Below are positions 50,034-60,637 of a stretch of DNA of 64,000 nucleotides, piece after piece. Source of the stretch: Thalassotalea sediminis. Lineage in GTDB: Bacteria > Pseudomonadota > Gammaproteobacteria > Enterobacterales > Alteromonadaceae. A program made the position numbers and the translations under genes. The stretch spans positions 2,294,001-2,358,000 of the forward strand of contig NZ_AP027361.1 of NCBI RefSeq assembly GCF_030295915.1, read 5' to 3'. Position 1 is the stretch's first letter. Every line of letters begins with the position of its first letter. The notes below the pieces were generated by a model. The model saw only the letters and a list, made by a program, of their open reading frames with translations, did no database searches and was not told the DNA's origin.

Positions 50034-50909
50034 CTATATTTGTTCAATTAGGTAAGGGATGAAATCTTCTGCTACGCGAGGTATAGGCCGACCTTCTAAA
50101 TGTAACAGGCTAACATCAAATGACAGTTTGGGCGAAAATGAAGCATAACCAATGTCGTTGGATACATTGCCTTGTGCTGTATATTTATCGACAACACAAA
50201 CTCCTGCACCTCTAGCAACCATTCTTGCAGCAATAAAGTAAGTTTGTACTTTGATTGTTGACTGCAGATCAACATTTTCTTCCATTATTCGCGTCCATAA
50301 CAGATCACCTAGTGGTCCACTATCACTAATATCAATAAACGGGTATTCAGTTAACTGAGATAACGATAACTCTGCGGGGCTCTCTGAAAATAATGCTTTC
50401 GGGTACATAACCACGAGTTCTGATTGTGCGCACGGCTGACATGTAATCCCCGCAAAGGTTGCAGGCGAAAACAATACGGCAAAATCACATTTATGCTCAA
50501 AAAGTGCTTTGGTCACTTCATCGTTGTGCACGGTTTGAATAGTAAAGTTGACCTTAGGATGATCCGCTTGAAACGCTGAAATTGCGTTTGGTAATACATC
50601 AAAGCCTAATGCTGGGGTTACGCCAATACTGATATTACCAAAGTCAGTCTTTTTAATATTTTCTGCTGTATTTCTAATCGAGCGCATTTGCTGATAAATT
50701 TTATCGACTTCATCAAATAACATTTCAGCTTCATTGGTCGGTATTAAACGCCCCTTAACACGCTCAAAGAGATTAAAGCCAAGTTGCATCTCAGCATGCG
50801 ATAACACTTTACTTACCGAAGGTTGCGACACGTGCAGTATTTTGGCAGCATTGGTAATCGACCCTGTGGTGTAAATTGCATGAAATATTTCAATATGCCT
50901 TAATCTCAT
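50034..50909 (-). CDS. dgcR: LysR-family regulator (probable DgcR)
   Basis: 291 residues. N-terminal winged helix MRLRHIEIFHAIYTTGSITNAAKILHVSQPSVSKVLSHAE (in two parts), then the LysR effector domain (GNISIGVTPALGFDVLPNAI). Directly upstream of dgcN on the same strand, so regulation of dgcNA in response to D-glutamate is inferred. 22 bases after the transporter gene. Confidence 0.8.
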   Translation of the reverse strand: MRLRHIEIFHAIYTTGSITNAAKILHVSQPSVSKVLSHAEMQLGFNLFERVKGRLIPTNEAEMLFDEVDKIYQQMRSIRNTAENIKKTDFGNISIGVTPALGFDVLPNAISAFQADHPKVNFTIQTVHNDEVTKALFEHKCDFAVLFSPATFAGITCQPCAQSELVVMYPKALFSESPAELSLSQLTEYPFIDISDSGPLGDLLWTRIMEENVDLQSTIKVQTYFIAARMVARGAGVCVVDKYTAQGNVSNDIGYASFSPKLSFDVSLLHLEGRPIPRVAEDFIPYLIEQI

Positions 50910-50931
50910 TAGTTATCTCTTCGAAATTTAG

Positions 50932-52653
50932 CTACGTGAACAATAAAACGCACGCTGTCCATAAACTACCCGCTATAGTAGCGGCATATGTCGCAGGTAC
51001 AATTTGTGATTTAACGTGATCCATCAAGTCACAACCGGTTGTCATTGAACTTAAAATAGTGGTATCTGATATTGGTGAGCATTGGTCACCATAAATACTA
51101 CCATTTAGCACTGTCGCAAAACATATCATCATGTAAAGTTCTGGGTTGGCAAGCATTTGGCTATCACCAATTGACCATGCAAGCGGCATAGCCAAAGGAA
51201 ATGCTATTGCAAACGTCCCCCAACTCGTTCCTGTAGAAAACGCGATAATCATCGTGATCAGTTGTAAGGTAACAGGCAGTAACCAATAAGGTAATTGCTC
51301 TCCTAGTAAAGAGACTAAATACAAACCACCACCAATTTCTTTACTGATGAAACCGATGATCACCGCTAACATTAAAATAACCGAAGCAACAACAACCCCT
51401 TTTAGACCATTACCAAAGCCATCAATAACATTCATTAATGACATTCCTTTGCCTAACGCCATCAATACCGACAACATTAATGCGGCGCCAAACGCCCAAT
51501 TAACCTTTGGAGACCCCATAAAAATAAAAGTTAGAACCGCCGTCAAAATTAAAGTCACTAAAGGTAAAATGAATTCTAAGTAATGTGAGTTATAACCTTT
51601 AGGTACATCACAGGTTTGCAATTCTTTCGCACTAAGCGGTTTTGCTCCTGGTGCATCTAACTGCCCTGTAGTGTTAGCCCTAATATGTGCTTCTTTAATT
51701 CTTCGACCTGAAAATGTTGCTATATTTAAGCTTAATAATAAGGTACCAAGCACCGCAAAAATGCCATAAAAACTAAAAGGAATACTATTAAAAAAGAAAG
51801 CGATTCTATCAGCTTCAGTTGCTAAGAAACTGACGCCTGGCACGAAAATAAGCGCTTGTACATAAGCAGGCCAAGCATTAAATGCCAATACGGCAGCAAT
51901 TGGTGATGCAGTCGAATCAACGATATAACTCATTTCTTCATGACTGACTTTGGCTTTATCGGCTAAAGGCCTAACGGTAGTACCCACTAGTACGGTGCTC
52001 ATGGTTCCTCCCTGAAAGAGTAAAACACCTAGGATCCAAGACACTACCTTTGCCGAACGTTGCCCTCTGACGAATCGCTTAGTCATCATGTCAGCAAATG
52101 CTTGAGCAGCCCCCGTTTTTGACCACAGACCTAGCAAACCACCGAGCAACCATAAGTATAAAAGTAATAATGCTGCCGTACCTTGCTGCGCTAGATTGGG
52201 AATAATAACACTATCTGTAATATCGTATTCACCTAACATGAGTGCACCTGTAACAATCCCAGAAAAAAGTGCAGTAAGTGGTTCTCGCGTTATCAAACAC
52301 AGTAAGACAGTTAGAAATGCAGGGAGCAAAGACCACAAGCCAAAGTGAAACGCAGGTTTTAATTGTTGTAATTGCCCGTCTTCTTTCTCAACCCATTGCT
52401 GAGTCAGTAGCGGTTGCTCTGTTGCACTGAGATTCGCTTGGTTTAACGGTGAAGAATGATAAGGTACAACATCCGTTATCTTTATTTCCTCGCCTTTATA
52501 TTTATAGGCAGGTTTTCCTTTATCTGTTTGATACACATCATAAATATAAGATTGTTCCAACCACGTTTTTTCAACATAAAGGTTAACGTACTGCGCCAAA
52601 CATAGGCCAAATATTAAGATGAAAAAGGCCCATACATTTTTATTCATTGTCAT
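50932..52653 (-). CDS. NhaC-family Na+/H+ antiporter-like transporter
   Basis: 573 residues with many membrane helices. N-terminal helix, a periplasmic loop (about 30-105), then the NhaC core ([63 protein letters not shown] split). The family moves Na+ against H+ or amino acids and other solutes. Co-directional with dgcR and dgcNA, so it may import D-glutamate or a related acidic amino acid. Starts at 52653 or 52647 are both possible. Confidence 0.88.
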   Translation of the reverse strand: MTMNKNVWAFFILIFGLCLAQYVNLYVEKTWLEQSYIYDVYQTDKGKPAYKYKGEEIKITDVVPYHSSPLNQANLSATEQPLLTQQWVEKEDGQLQQLKPAFHFGLWSLLPAFLTVLLCLITREPLTALFSGIVTGALMLGEYDITDSVIIPNLAQQGTAALLLLYLWLLGGLLGLWSKTGAAQAFADMMTKRFVRGQRSAKVVSWILGVLLFQGGTMSTVLVGTTVRPLADKAKVSHEEMSYIVDSTASPIAAVLAFNAWPAYVQALIFVPGVSFLATEADRIAFFFNSIPFSFYGIFAVLGTLLLSLNIATFSGRRIKEAHIRANTTGQLDAPGAKPLSAKELQTCDVPKGYNSHYLEFILPLVTLILTAVLTFIFMGSPKVNWAFGAALMLSVLMALGKGMSLMNVIDGFGNGLKGVVVASVILMLAVIIGFISKEIGGGLYLVSLLGEQLPYWLLPVTLQLITMIIAFSTGTSWGTFAIAFPLAMPLAWSIGDSQMLANPELYMMICFATVLNGSIYGDQCSPISDTTILSSMTTGCDLMDHVKSQIVPATYAATIAGSLWTACVLLFT

Positions 52654-53024
52654 AGTTTAATTTTATTCTTTAATGTAAATGAGGGAAAACAGACTTTGCT
52701 ACTTCACAGCATAATATCAATAACATAAAGACCTTGCTTGAAAATTTGCACGAAGGATGCAAATAGGTGCTTATTCATTGTTCTTTCAATAGATGTACGT
52801 AATTTAATAAACGTTTAAAAAGTAAGTAAACGACGTAATCTAGCGATCGTTTAGCTGCTTTAGCGTCGTTTTTGGTAATTCAACGTATTCGGTACTTGCA
52901 GGTAATACTTTAGCTGAAAATTGCGTACACTAGACCGACAGCTGAAAATACTGATTTACACGAATATTGTGTAATTTTTGTAGAGGTAACAATGTTACTC
53001 TGCATTATCGAAAAATAAGACGAG
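52654..53024. other. 371-base intergenic region upstream of the NhaC gene
   Basis: No supported gene. Contains a 7-7-7 inverted repeat at 52744-52764. The minus ORF at 52910-53098 overlaps the GNAT gene and is rejected. Confidence 0.5.
52744..52764. promoter_or_regulatory. Symmetric inverted repeat upstream of the NhaC gene
   Basis: ATTTGCA, 7-base spacer, TGCAAAT: perfect arms, 91 bases upstream of the transporter start. Candidate operator of unknown regulator. Confidence 0.45.
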
Positions 53025-53486
53025 TTAAAGTGTTTTGACCATTTGCAACATTTCAGGCATAAACCCGAGATTGCTATAGAATTTTTGCGCTTTAACATTA
53101 TTAGCGAAAACCTCTAAATGCAGTAATTCAAAATTCATTGATCTTGCCCACTTTTCAGCTTCTGCCATTAATAACTTACCAACCCCTAAACCTTGAGCGC
53201 TTGGAGATACCGCTAAAAGTGGCACTGTTGCACATTTTTCACCCGAAATATCATCACACCCCTCCCTGACATGTATAAACCCCAAGGAAATTGATTCCTT
53301 TTCTGCGATGAGTGTTTTATTCGCCGTATTCGTGCTAGCAAGCATGTCATGAATATATTGATCCTGCATACGTTGAACAACGTCAACAGAGTGCCAGTCT
53401 AACCTTGCAACTTCAGCTAAATAAGGTGAAAGCGCAAATATAAATTGGCGATCGCTTTCTTGTGCGTTTCTAATCGTAACGGTCAT
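53025..53486 (-). CDS. GNAT-family N-acetyltransferase
   Basis: 153 residues. The acetyl-CoA motif VSPSAQGLGVGKLLMAEAE (Q-x-x-G-x-G/A) is clear, followed by LHLEVFANNVKAQKFYSNLGF typical of motif B. Acceptor not predictable. Monocistronic between the dgc locus and the esterase-like gene. Confidence 0.92.
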   Translation of the reverse strand: MTVTIRNAQESDRQFIFALSPYLAEVARLDWHSVDVVQRMQDQYIHDMLASTNTANKTLIAEKESISLGFIHVREGCDDISGEKCATVPLLAVSPSAQGLGVGKLLMAEAEKWARSMNFELLHLEVFANNVKAQKFYSNLGFMPEMLQMVKTL

Positions 53487-53549
53487 ATGAAAATCAGCTT
53501 TTTATTAAGTTTGATTGCCTTTCAATAAGTGCATTAAAAGGCAAATGAG

Positions 53550-54809
53550 TTATTGAGTTACATCTATGGATGCTAAATCAGCTTGATACTGAGGCAAATT
53601 ATTGTCTGCTGACTGCTCAGCAATGGATATTGCTTTAGTAAAATTTTTATGTGCTTTATCTTTTGCACCGATGGCTTTAAATACCTTTCCTAAGCCATTA
53701 TAAAGCAACGCTGAGTCTGGAAATTTTACAATAGCTTGCTCAAAGTACTGCTGGGCTTTTGTTGTATTTTCATGACGCAAATAAAAAAGCGCAATTCTGT
53801 TTTGCCAAAATACCGCGTTATACCGTTGCGTTGCTAAAACGTCGCTAAATTCACGCATAAATAAATCGAATGCCGAGTAATCATCATCATTTAGCGCCAA
53901 CCAAATAAGATGATTCTTAGTTTTATCACTTATTACTTTTTCAACACCAAATCGTTCACCACGTTTTTTAAAATAATCATTTAAGTAAGGTAAGCCACCG
54001 CGTTCCTTAAACTCTTCGATACTCACAAACTCTGGTAAACGATAATTTTGAAAGATATTCATCAACCCTTTGTACAATGCAATATAAGGTGTTGATTGGT
54101 GAGTCTCTTGGTTAAACTTTTCAAAACGCCAATGTAACTGCTTTAGAGGGTTGTTAGCCAAAAGGTTTGCCAAAGCGTTACCATATTTAATGGTATAAAC
54201 ATCTCGCTCTGAATTAGCAACGTAAAGGTAAAGCGGTTGCGCTAAGTTTTTGTCTATGTTTAACAACGCCTCTTTATCAATTTCTCCCCCATTGCTAAGA
54301 ATTACGCCCTCAAACAACGATGGATATTGAGAAATTAGAGATGAGGAAAAGAATGCCCCCATCTCCCAACCGAAAAGTATTCTTGTAGGTTGTGTTCGAT
54401 AATTACTATCGATATGAGGGATAAGTTCATCTTTAAGATACTTAGAAAACTGTTCACTATTGGCACCAAACCAATTGCGTCTATTCGGTTCCTTATTAAT
54501 AATAGCAACAACAATCATTTCAGGGATTGCCTTGGTAAACTGCGCTTTTAAGCTTTGTTGTACAGCAATAGCATTCATAAAATGCCATTGTCCATCCAAT
54601 ATATACAGTACAGGATAATTTGAAGACGATTCAGCATAACGCTTAGGCAGGTATATATTTACTTCGCGCCTTTCCTTTAGCGTACTTGAGTCACTCACTA
54701 ACTTAAACCCAGCGTATACAGGGTGTTGAGACGAGCTTTCTGCGTATGAAACGTTAAAAATAACCGTTACCAGCATTAATATAGTTAAATATATTGCTTT
54801 AGTCTGCAT
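53550..54809 (-). CDS. Exported esterase-fold protein with TPR tail, catalytic serine replaced
   Basis: 419 residues. Signal peptide about 1-23. Residues about 28-260 form an Esterase D/enterochelin-esterase-like alpha/beta fold (VNIYLPKRYAE, YPVLYILDGQWHF). The nucleophile elbow reads LFGWEMGAFF, with Glu149 where Ser is expected. His237 in ETHQSTPYIALYKGL and an acidic residue near 203 remain. Residues about 300-410 are TPR-like (RYNAVFWQNRIALFYLRHENTTKAQQYFEQA in two parts). Probably a pseudo-esterase or an altered enzyme. Monocistronic. Confidence 0.82.
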   Translation of the reverse strand: MQTKAIYLTILMLVTVIFNVSYAESSSQHPVYAGFKLVSDSSTLKERREVNIYLPKRYAESSSNYPVLYILDGQWHFMNAIAVQQSLKAQFTKAIPEMIVVAIINKEPNRRNWFGANSEQFSKYLKDELIPHIDSNYRTQPTRILFGWEMGAFFSSSLISQYPSLFEGVILSNGGEIDKEALLNIDKNLAQPLYLYVANSERDVYTIKYGNALANLLANNPLKQLHWRFEKFNQETHQSTPYIALYKGLMNIFQNYRLPEFVSIEEFKERGGLPYLNDYFKKRGERFGVEKVISDKTKNHLIWLALNDDDYSAFDLFMREFSDVLATQRYNAVFWQNRIALFYLRHENTTKAQQYFEQAIVKFPDSALLYNGLGKVFKAIGAKDKAHKNFTKAISIAEQSADNNLPQYQADLASIDVTQ

Positions 54810-54973
54810 AGCAGTCCTTTAAAAATGTCAGTTGTTTTATTTTTACTGACTAGTTTAAGGCATTAAGTGTATGCCGGTATATGGTTAAAAATAAGCATTT
54901 GTTACAAATATTGTCATCTAACGACAATAAAAGTAACAATATATGAGTTAATAACTAAATGTTGAATAAAGAA

Positions 54974-55004
54974 AAACCCAGCAATCTATTGATTAACTGG
55001 GTTT
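54974..55004 (-). terminator. Terminator after tRNA-Leu
   Basis: AAACCCAG (54974-54981) pairs with CTGGGTTT (54997-55004), a long loop of 15, followed on the minus strand by T-rich sequence. Directly after the tRNA 3' end. Confidence 0.7.
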
Positions 55005-55008
55005 AGTT

Positions 55009-55093
55009 TGGTGCGGAAAGCGGGACTTGAACCCGCACGGCCGAAGCCACCACCCCCTCAAGATGGCGTGTCTACCAATTCCACCACTTCCGC
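55009..55093 (-). tRNA. leuU: tRNA-Leu (anticodon GAG)
   Basis: 85 bases with encoded CCA. Acceptor GCGGAAG pairs with TTTCCGC (one G-U). D-arm GGAATTGGTAGACAC, anticodon loop TTGAGGG between CCATC and GGTGG, a class II variable arm (TGGCTTCGGCC), and T-arm GGGTTCAAGTCCC. Position after secG is the same as E. coli leuU. Confidence 0.96.
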
Positions 55094-55100
55094 AAATTTC

Positions 55101-55484
55101 TTAATCTGGTATTTCACTTTCGTTGTTTTTCTTGGTGTCATTTGCTGCCGGTACTTCTTCATTAGCATCTGCAACAGGCTCAACACTTGATTCAACAGCA
55201 GTTTGTTCTGCAGGAATACCTAAGTCATTCCACTCATCGCTCGACTTAACTTTATTAGCCGTCAAATTACCTAACACTAAACTAATAGCAAAAAATGCAA
55301 TGGCTAACCAAGTTGTTGCACGGGTTAGAAAGTTACCAGAACCACTAGAACCGAAAATAGTTGCAGATGAACCAGCACCAAACGATGCCCCCATATCTGC
55401 ACCTTTACCTTGTTGGATTAACACTAATCCGATCAGGCAAATAGCAACGATTAGATAAATAACAATTAAAACTTGATACAACAT
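55101..55484 (-). CDS. secG: SecG, preprotein translocase subunit
   Basis: About 127 residues from the ATG at 55484 (MLYQVLIVIYLIVAICLIGL), preceded by AAAGGATATAGTA. Two membrane helices (1-23, 50-73) with GLVLIQQGKGADMGASFGAG between them, the SecG hallmark. Acidic tail of about 50 residues. Accessory subunit of SecYEG. Between tpiA and tRNA-Leu, likely one transcript. Confidence 0.95.
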   Translation of the reverse strand: MLYQVLIVIYLIVAICLIGLVLIQQGKGADMGASFGAGSSATIFGSSGSGNFLTRATTWLAIAFFAISLVLGNLTANKVKSSDEWNDLGIPAEQTAVESSVEPVADANEEVPAANDTKKNNESEIPD

Positions 55485-55495
55485 TACTATATCCT

Positions 55496-56257
55496 TTATA
55501 CCGCCGAACAAATTTTCGTAAATTCGTCGACTTTTAAGCTAGCACCACCAATTAATCCACCGTCTATATCTGACTGTGAAAACAATTGTTGGCAATTGGT
55601 AGCATTAACGCTACCGCCATACAAAATTGAAATCTTTTCAGCAATTTGCTGATCTATATTCGCTATAAATTGTCGAATATACTGGTGCGTTTCTTGCGCC
55701 AGCTCTGGTGAAGCTGTTTTTCCTGTACCAATAGCCCATACAGGCTCGTAAGCAATAACAACTTCTTTAAATTTCTCTATACCTATTTCATCAATAACAG
55801 GCTGCAATTGCGAAGCAAGTACTACTTCTGTTTGCTGAGTCTCACGCTCTTGCTCACTTTCACCAATGCATAATATTGGCGATAAACCTGCGTCTAATGC
55901 ACGCTTTACTTTATGAGCAACTAATGTACTTGTTTCTTTATACAAGCTTCTACGTTCAGAATGACCGATGATAACATAATCAACGTTCAGTTCTTGCAAC
56001 ATGTCTGTTGAAACTTCGCCTGTATATGCGCCGTTTTCATGCTCGGAAACGTTTTGACAACCAAGCGAAATTCTCGCATCAAGTTGCTTTACTTCTTGAG
56101 CATGTGAAAATGCGGCAAGATAAGGAAAGCTAGGACAAATAATAACACGCGTATCTTGAGAAAGAGAAACTACTGATAAAGCAGTTGTCATTTCTTTGAT
56201 TAACGTTAAATTACCGTTCATTTTCCAATTTGCGGCAACTATCAGTGATCTGTTCAT
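55496..56257 (-). CDS. tpiA: Triosephosphate isomerase
   Basis: 253 residues. Interconverts DHAP and GAP. NWKMNG with catalytic Lys, IIGHSERR with catalytic His, VIAYEPVWAIGTGKTAS with catalytic Glu and loop 6, and the phosphate loop ILYGGSVNATN are present. 11 bases upstream of secG. Confidence 0.98.
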   Translation of the reverse strand: MNRSLIVAANWKMNGNLTLIKEMTTALSVVSLSQDTRVIICPSFPYLAAFSHAQEVKQLDARISLGCQNVSEHENGAYTGEVSTDMLQELNVDYVIIGHSERRSLYKETSTLVAHKVKRALDAGLSPILCIGESEQERETQQTEVVLASQLQPVIDEIGIEKFKEVVIAYEPVWAIGTGKTASPELAQETHQYIRQFIANIDQQIAEKISILYGGSVNATNCQQLFSQSDIDGGLIGGASLKVDEFTKICSAV

Positions 56258-56300
56258 AAGTCTTTCCTAAATCAAAGCGGCGAGATATTAACTAACCTCT

Positions 56301-56336
56301 GAGCAAGATACAAGTGTTTCACTTAATATCTTGCTC
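56301..56336 (-). other. Strong hairpin between glmM and tpiA
   Basis: GAGCAAGATA (56301-56310) pairs with TATCTTGCTC (56327-56336), with an inner AAGTG-TTT-CACTT stem. No T-run on the minus strand, so it may be an RNA stability or processing element rather than a terminator. Confidence 0.6.
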
Positions 56337-56357
56337 ATTTGCTCACATTTCAACCGC

Positions 56358-57695
56358 CTAACACGCTTTTTTTACTGCGTCAGCGATATCATGTGCTAAA
56401 GCCGTTACTTCATCATGATCTGGTCCTTCAACCATAACTCGAATCAGAGGTTCAGTACCTGACTTTCTTAACAACACTCGCCCTCTGCCAGTTAAAGCTT
56501 CATTTACTTTATGTACTGAAGTTACAACACTTTCTTCAGTCAGTGGGTCATTATCGCCTGAAAACCTCACATTAACTAGTACTTGCGGTAATTTGGTCAT
56601 GCCTTGACGCAATTCAAATAAACTTTTACCTGAGGCACACATTGCGGTAAGCACATTGAGAGCTGCAATAATGCCATCACCAGTTGAGGTATGGTTTAAA
56701 TTAATGATGTGTCCAGAATTTTCAGCGCCTAATTGCCAACCGTTTTCTTTTAGCATTTCCATTACATAACGATCACCAACATTACTGCGTGCAAAAGGTA
56801 CGCCCATGTCTGCAAGAGCCAGTTCTAGGCCCATGTTACTCATTAAGGTACCAACAACACCACCACGTATATTACCAGACTTTAAATCGTTACACGCGAT
56901 AACGAAAACGCATTCATCACCGTCTAGTACGTAGCCAGTATTATCAACCATCATTAAGCGATCACCGTCACCATCAAGTGCAATACCTAAGTCAGCTTCA
57001 TGTTCTAATACTGCTGCACTAATTGCCGCCATAGAGGTTGCACCACACTCGTCATTAATATTTGTACCATTGGGATTAGCGCCAATTTCTACAACATTTG
57101 CCCCTAGCTCTCTAAATACATTAGGTGCTATGTGATACGTTGCGCCATGCGCACAATCTACTACGATTTTCATGCCTTTTAAGGAGTACTGGCTTGGAAA
57201 GTTACTTTTACAAAACTCAATGTAACGACCTGATGCGTCAGCTATACGCGTTGCTTTACCTAGCTCAGCAGAATCAACACAGGTGATATCTTTGTCTAGT
57301 TCAGCTTCAATAGCAAGTTCAACCTCGTCTGGTAATTTTTGCCCGTCCTGAGAGAAAAACTTAATACCATTATCGTAAAAAGGGTTATGAGAAGCGCTGA
57401 TTACGATACCAGCTTCAGCACGAAACGTTTTAGTCAAATAAGCAATACCTGGTGTTGGCATTGGCCCTAACAAGCCTATGTCTACACCTGCCGCTGAAAA
57501 GCCAGCTTCAAGCGCTGATTCAAGCATATATCCTGAAATTCGTGTATCTTTACCAATTAGCACTTTTTTAGTGCCTTGAGCCGCTAAAACTTTACCTGCA
57601 GCATAACCTAATTTCATGACAAAATCTGGCGTGATCGGGTATTTGCCTACTAGACCTCGTACGCCGTCAGTACCAAAATATCTTCTTTCAGACAT
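56358..57695 (-). CDS. glmM: Phosphoglucosamine mutase
   Basis: 445 residues. Converts GlcN-6-P to GlcN-1-P for peptidoglycan and LPS. Phosphoserine loop [19 protein letters not shown], metal loop [13 protein letters not shown], sugar loop GAENSGHII and phosphate loop [12 protein letters not shown] are intact. Follows folP by 33 bases, the standard order. Confidence 0.98.
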   Translation of the reverse strand: MSERRYFGTDGVRGLVGKYPITPDFVMKLGYAAGKVLAAQGTKKVLIGKDTRISGYMLESALEAGFSAAGVDIGLLGPMPTPGIAYLTKTFRAEAGIVISASHNPFYDNGIKFFSQDGQKLPDEVELAIEAELDKDITCVDSAELGKATRIADASGRYIEFCKSNFPSQYSLKGMKIVVDCAHGATYHIAPNVFRELGANVVEIGANPNGTNINDECGATSMAAISAAVLEHEADLGIALDGDGDRLMMVDNTGYVLDGDECVFVIACNDLKSGNIRGGVVGTLMSNMGLELALADMGVPFARSNVGDRYVMEMLKENGWQLGAENSGHIINLNHTSTGDGIIAALNVLTAMCASGKSLFELRQGMTKLPQVLVNVRFSGDNDPLTEESVVTSVHKVNEALTGRGRVLLRKSGTEPLIRVMVEGPDHDEVTALAHDIADAVKKAC

Positions 57696-57728
57696 GAATA
57701 AATCCTTGTATTAATTTATAACGCAAGC

Positions 57729-58568
57729 CTAAGCTTGCATTTGGTGCGTATATTGTAATATTTTTATCGTATCTACTGTTTCCTGAACATCATGAACTCG
57801 AATGATCGATGCGCCTTGTTGAACCGCTAACATAGCCGTTGCTAAACTACCAGCAAGTCTTTCATTAACCTCTCGATTGAGCAAATTACCAATCATCGAT
57901 TTTCTAGATGTGCCAGATAAGAGTGGAAAGCCAAGCTTTTTAAACTGTGATAAGTTTGCCAACAAACGGTAGTTTTGTTCAAGCGTTTTTCCAAATCCAA
58001 AGCCAGGATCGAGCAAAATTCTCTCTTTTCCAATCCCTACTTGTTGGCAAGCGGCTACACGTTGTTCGAAAAAACCCATAATATCAACGAGTAAATCTTG
58101 ATACTGTGGATTTGATTGCATTGTACGTGGTTGGCCTTGCATGTGCATTAAACACACAGGTACATTGCTATTGGCAACTACCTCTAAGCAGCCTTCTTCC
58201 TGTAGCGCTCTAACATCATTCACTAGGTCAGCACCCGCTAAAATAGCTTCTTTCATCACAAGTGCTTTACTCGTATCTATCGATACTGCAATGTCAAAAC
58301 GTTCTTTTATCGCTTCAATGACAGGTATTGTTCGTTGTAGCTCTTCCGCTAAAACAACATCTACCGCTCCTGGCCGGGTTGACTCACCACCAATATCTAT
58401 AATGCTCGCTCCAGCATCAATCATGCGTTCTACTTGCTCAAGAGCAGTGTTGACTGCTGTATATTTGCCGCCATCGGAGAAGGAGTCGGGCGTAACATTT
58501 AAAATGCCCATCACTTGTATATGTTGAGGGTTTAACGAAAGCGGTTGACCAGGTGTAATTAGTGTCAC
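57729..58568 (-). CDS. folP: Dihydropteroate synthase
   Basis: 279 residues. Condenses pABA with dihydropterin pyrophosphate. GILNVTPDSFSDGGKY, DIGGESTRPGAV, VSIDTSKALV, NDVRALQEEG, LDPGFGFGKTLEQNY and SGTSRKSMIG are the sequential family motifs. A terminator separates it from ftsH. Confidence 0.98.
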   Translation of the reverse strand: MTLITPGQPLSLNPQHIQVMGILNVTPDSFSDGGKYTAVNTALEQVERMIDAGASIIDIGGESTRPGAVDVVLAEELQRTIPVIEAIKERFDIAVSIDTSKALVMKEAILAGADLVNDVRALQEEGCLEVVANSNVPVCLMHMQGQPRTMQSNPQYQDLLVDIMGFFEQRVAACQQVGIGKERILLDPGFGFGKTLEQNYRLLANLSQFKKLGFPLLSGTSRKSMIGNLLNREVNERLAGSLATAMLAVQQGASIIRVHDVQETVDTIKILQYTHQMQA

Positions 58569-58606
58569 GGAAATACTCTGTTTACTGAAAGTCTATGGGA
58601 TAAAAG

Positions 58607-58629
58607 AAAGCCTCGAATATCGAGGCTTT
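58607..58629 (-). terminator. Terminator between ftsH and folP
   Basis: AAAGCCTCG (58607-58615) pairs with CGAGGCTTT (58621-58629), then T-rich on the minus strand. 7 bases after the ftsH stop. Confidence 0.8.
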
Positions 58630-58635
58630 ATATCG

Positions 58636-60564
58636 TTATTTTGCAGGCATATCACTTGGTGTATTAAGGTCAGGCTCTGCTTTATCTCCGGAAGGAGCTT
58701 TAGGTGGTTGATCTGAACCAGAAGAATTATCGCCATGAAAATCTGACGGCGGTCTAACATCTCTACGATTCATCAAATCATCAATTTGTTTTGCATCAAT
58801 GGTTTCATAATGCATTAAAGCATCTTTCATTGCGTGCAGAATATCCATATTATCGTTAAGAATTTGCTCAGCACGTTTGTAATTAACATCAACAATACGT
58901 TTAATTTCTTCATCAATCGCTTTAGCTGTATCATCAGACATATGAAGAGATTTAGCCGATGTTCTCCCTAAAAATACTTCGCCTTCTTCTTCGGCAAACA
59001 ACATTGGTCCCATCTTAGCTGATAAGCCCCACTGAGTAACCATTTTACGCGCTAAGTTTGTAGCACGTTCAATATCATTTGACGCACCTGTGGATACTTT
59101 ATCAGCACCGTAAATAATTTCTTCGGCAATACGTCCACCATAAAGTGAAGATATATTACTTTCTAAATGTTGTTTACTGTGACTAAATCTATCTTGCTCT
59201 GGTAAATACATAGTAACACCAAGCGCTCGTCCACGAGGAATAATAGACACTTTATACACAGGATCATGTTCAGGTACTAAACGTCCAACAATTGCATGAC
59301 CTGCTTCATGATAAGCCGTCATTTCTTTTTCGTCTTCGCTCATTACCATTGACTTGCGCTCAGCACCCATCAATATTTTATCTTTTGCTTTTTCAAACTC
59401 TTCCATCGATACAACGCGTCGTGAAGAACGTGCAGCAAATAAAGCTGCTTCATTAACTAAGTTAGCTAAATCAGCACCTGAGAAACCAGGAGTACCACGT
59501 GCAATTACTGATGCTTCAACATCGTCACCAATTGGCACTTTACGCATGTGTACCTTAAGAATCTGTTCGCGACCACGAATATCAGGTAACCCTACTGTTA
59601 CTTGACGGTCAAAACGGCCTGGACGTAACAATGCAGGGTCAAGCACGTCAGGACGGTTAGTTGCCGCAATGACGATAACGCCTTCATTACCTTCAAAGCC
59701 ATCCATTTCAACCAACATTTGGTTCAACGTTTGTTCACGCTCGTCATGACCACCGCCTAAACCAGCACCACGTTGGCGACCTACTGCATCGATTTCATCA
59801 ATAAAGATGATGCAAGGTGCAGATTTCTTAGCTTGTTCAAACATATCGCGAACACGTGATGCACCTACACCAACAAACATTTCAACGAAGTCTGAACCCG
59901 AAATAGTAAAGAAAGGCACTTTAGCTTCACCAGCAATTGCTTTAGCTAACAATGTTTTACCTGTACCAGGTTGACCTACCATCAAAACACCTGAAGGAAT
60001 ACGACCTCCAAGTTTTTGGAAACGAGATGGATCTTTTAAATAATCAACAAGCTCTGCCACTTCTTCTTTAGCTTCGTCACAACCAGCAACATCTGCAAAT
60101 GTTGTTTTAATTTGGTCTTCACTTAACAAGCGTGCTTTTGATTTGCCAAAAGACATAGCGCCTTTACCGCCACCGCCTTGCATTTGACGCATGAAGAAAA
60201 TCCACACACCGATTAATAAAATCATCGGAAACCACGAAATAAACACCGACGTTAAAAAGCTTGTTTCTTCTGGCTTTTCACCCGAAGCAGTTACACCTTG
60301 CTTCACTAGGTCATTAATTAAATCACGATCGTAACCACCAGGTATAACAGCTGTGAATTGCTCACCACTGCGTTTAATGCCTTTTATGACGCCATTGCGA
60401 TCTACAACGACCTCACGCACTTGTCCTTGACGCACATCTTGCACAAAGCGCGTATAATTCATAGATTGTTCGGTGCCACCTCCCGGAGTAAAACTCTGGA
60501 AAACCGACATTAATACCACGGCTATTACTAACCATAAAATCAGATTTTTTGCCATATCGCTCAA
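58636..60564 (-). CDS. ftsH: ATP-dependent membrane zinc protease FtsH
   Basis: 642 residues. Two membrane helices (about 5-23 and 100-120), AAA+ domain with Walker [10 protein letters not shown] and Walker [32 protein letters not shown], and peptidase motif HEAGH. Pro/Gly/Asp-rich tail. Degrades unassembled membrane and regulatory proteins. 73 bases after rlmE. Confidence 0.99.
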   Translation of the reverse strand: MSDMAKNLILWLVIAVVLMSVFQSFTPGGGTEQSMNYTRFVQDVRQGQVREVVVDRNGVIKGIKRSGEQFTAVIPGGYDRDLINDLVKQGVTASGEKPEETSFLTSVFISWFPMILLIGVWIFFMRQMQGGGGKGAMSFGKSKARLLSEDQIKTTFADVAGCDEAKEEVAELVDYLKDPSRFQKLGGRIPSGVLMVGQPGTGKTLLAKAIAGEAKVPFFTISGSDFVEMFVGVGASRVRDMFEQAKKSAPCIIFIDEIDAVGRQRGAGLGGGHDEREQTLNQMLVEMDGFEGNEGVIVIAATNRPDVLDPALLRPGRFDRQVTVGLPDIRGREQILKVHMRKVPIGDDVEASVIARGTPGFSGADLANLVNEAALFAARSSRRVVSMEEFEKAKDKILMGAERKSMVMSEDEKEMTAYHEAGHAIVGRLVPEHDPVYKVSIIPRGRALGVTMYLPEQDRFSHSKQHLESNISSLYGGRIAEEIIYGADKVSTGASNDIERATNLARKMVTQWGLSAKMGPMLFAEEEGEVFLGRTSAKSLHMSDDTAKAIDEEIKRIVDVNYKRAEQILNDNMDILHAMKDALMHYETIDAKQIDDLMNRRDVRPPSDFHGDNSSGSDQPPKAPSGDKAEPDLNTPSDMPAK

Positions 60565-60637
60565 CTTAATGACCTCTTTAGTTCATCAACACTACTCTAT
60601 CCATTTAAGTAGTGCTTAAATAATTCTGTCTAATTTA

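Noticed and set aside
52910-53098. 62-codon minus-strand frame
   Set aside because: It overlaps the 3' end of the GNAT gene in another frame and has a low-complexity, Cys-scattered product.
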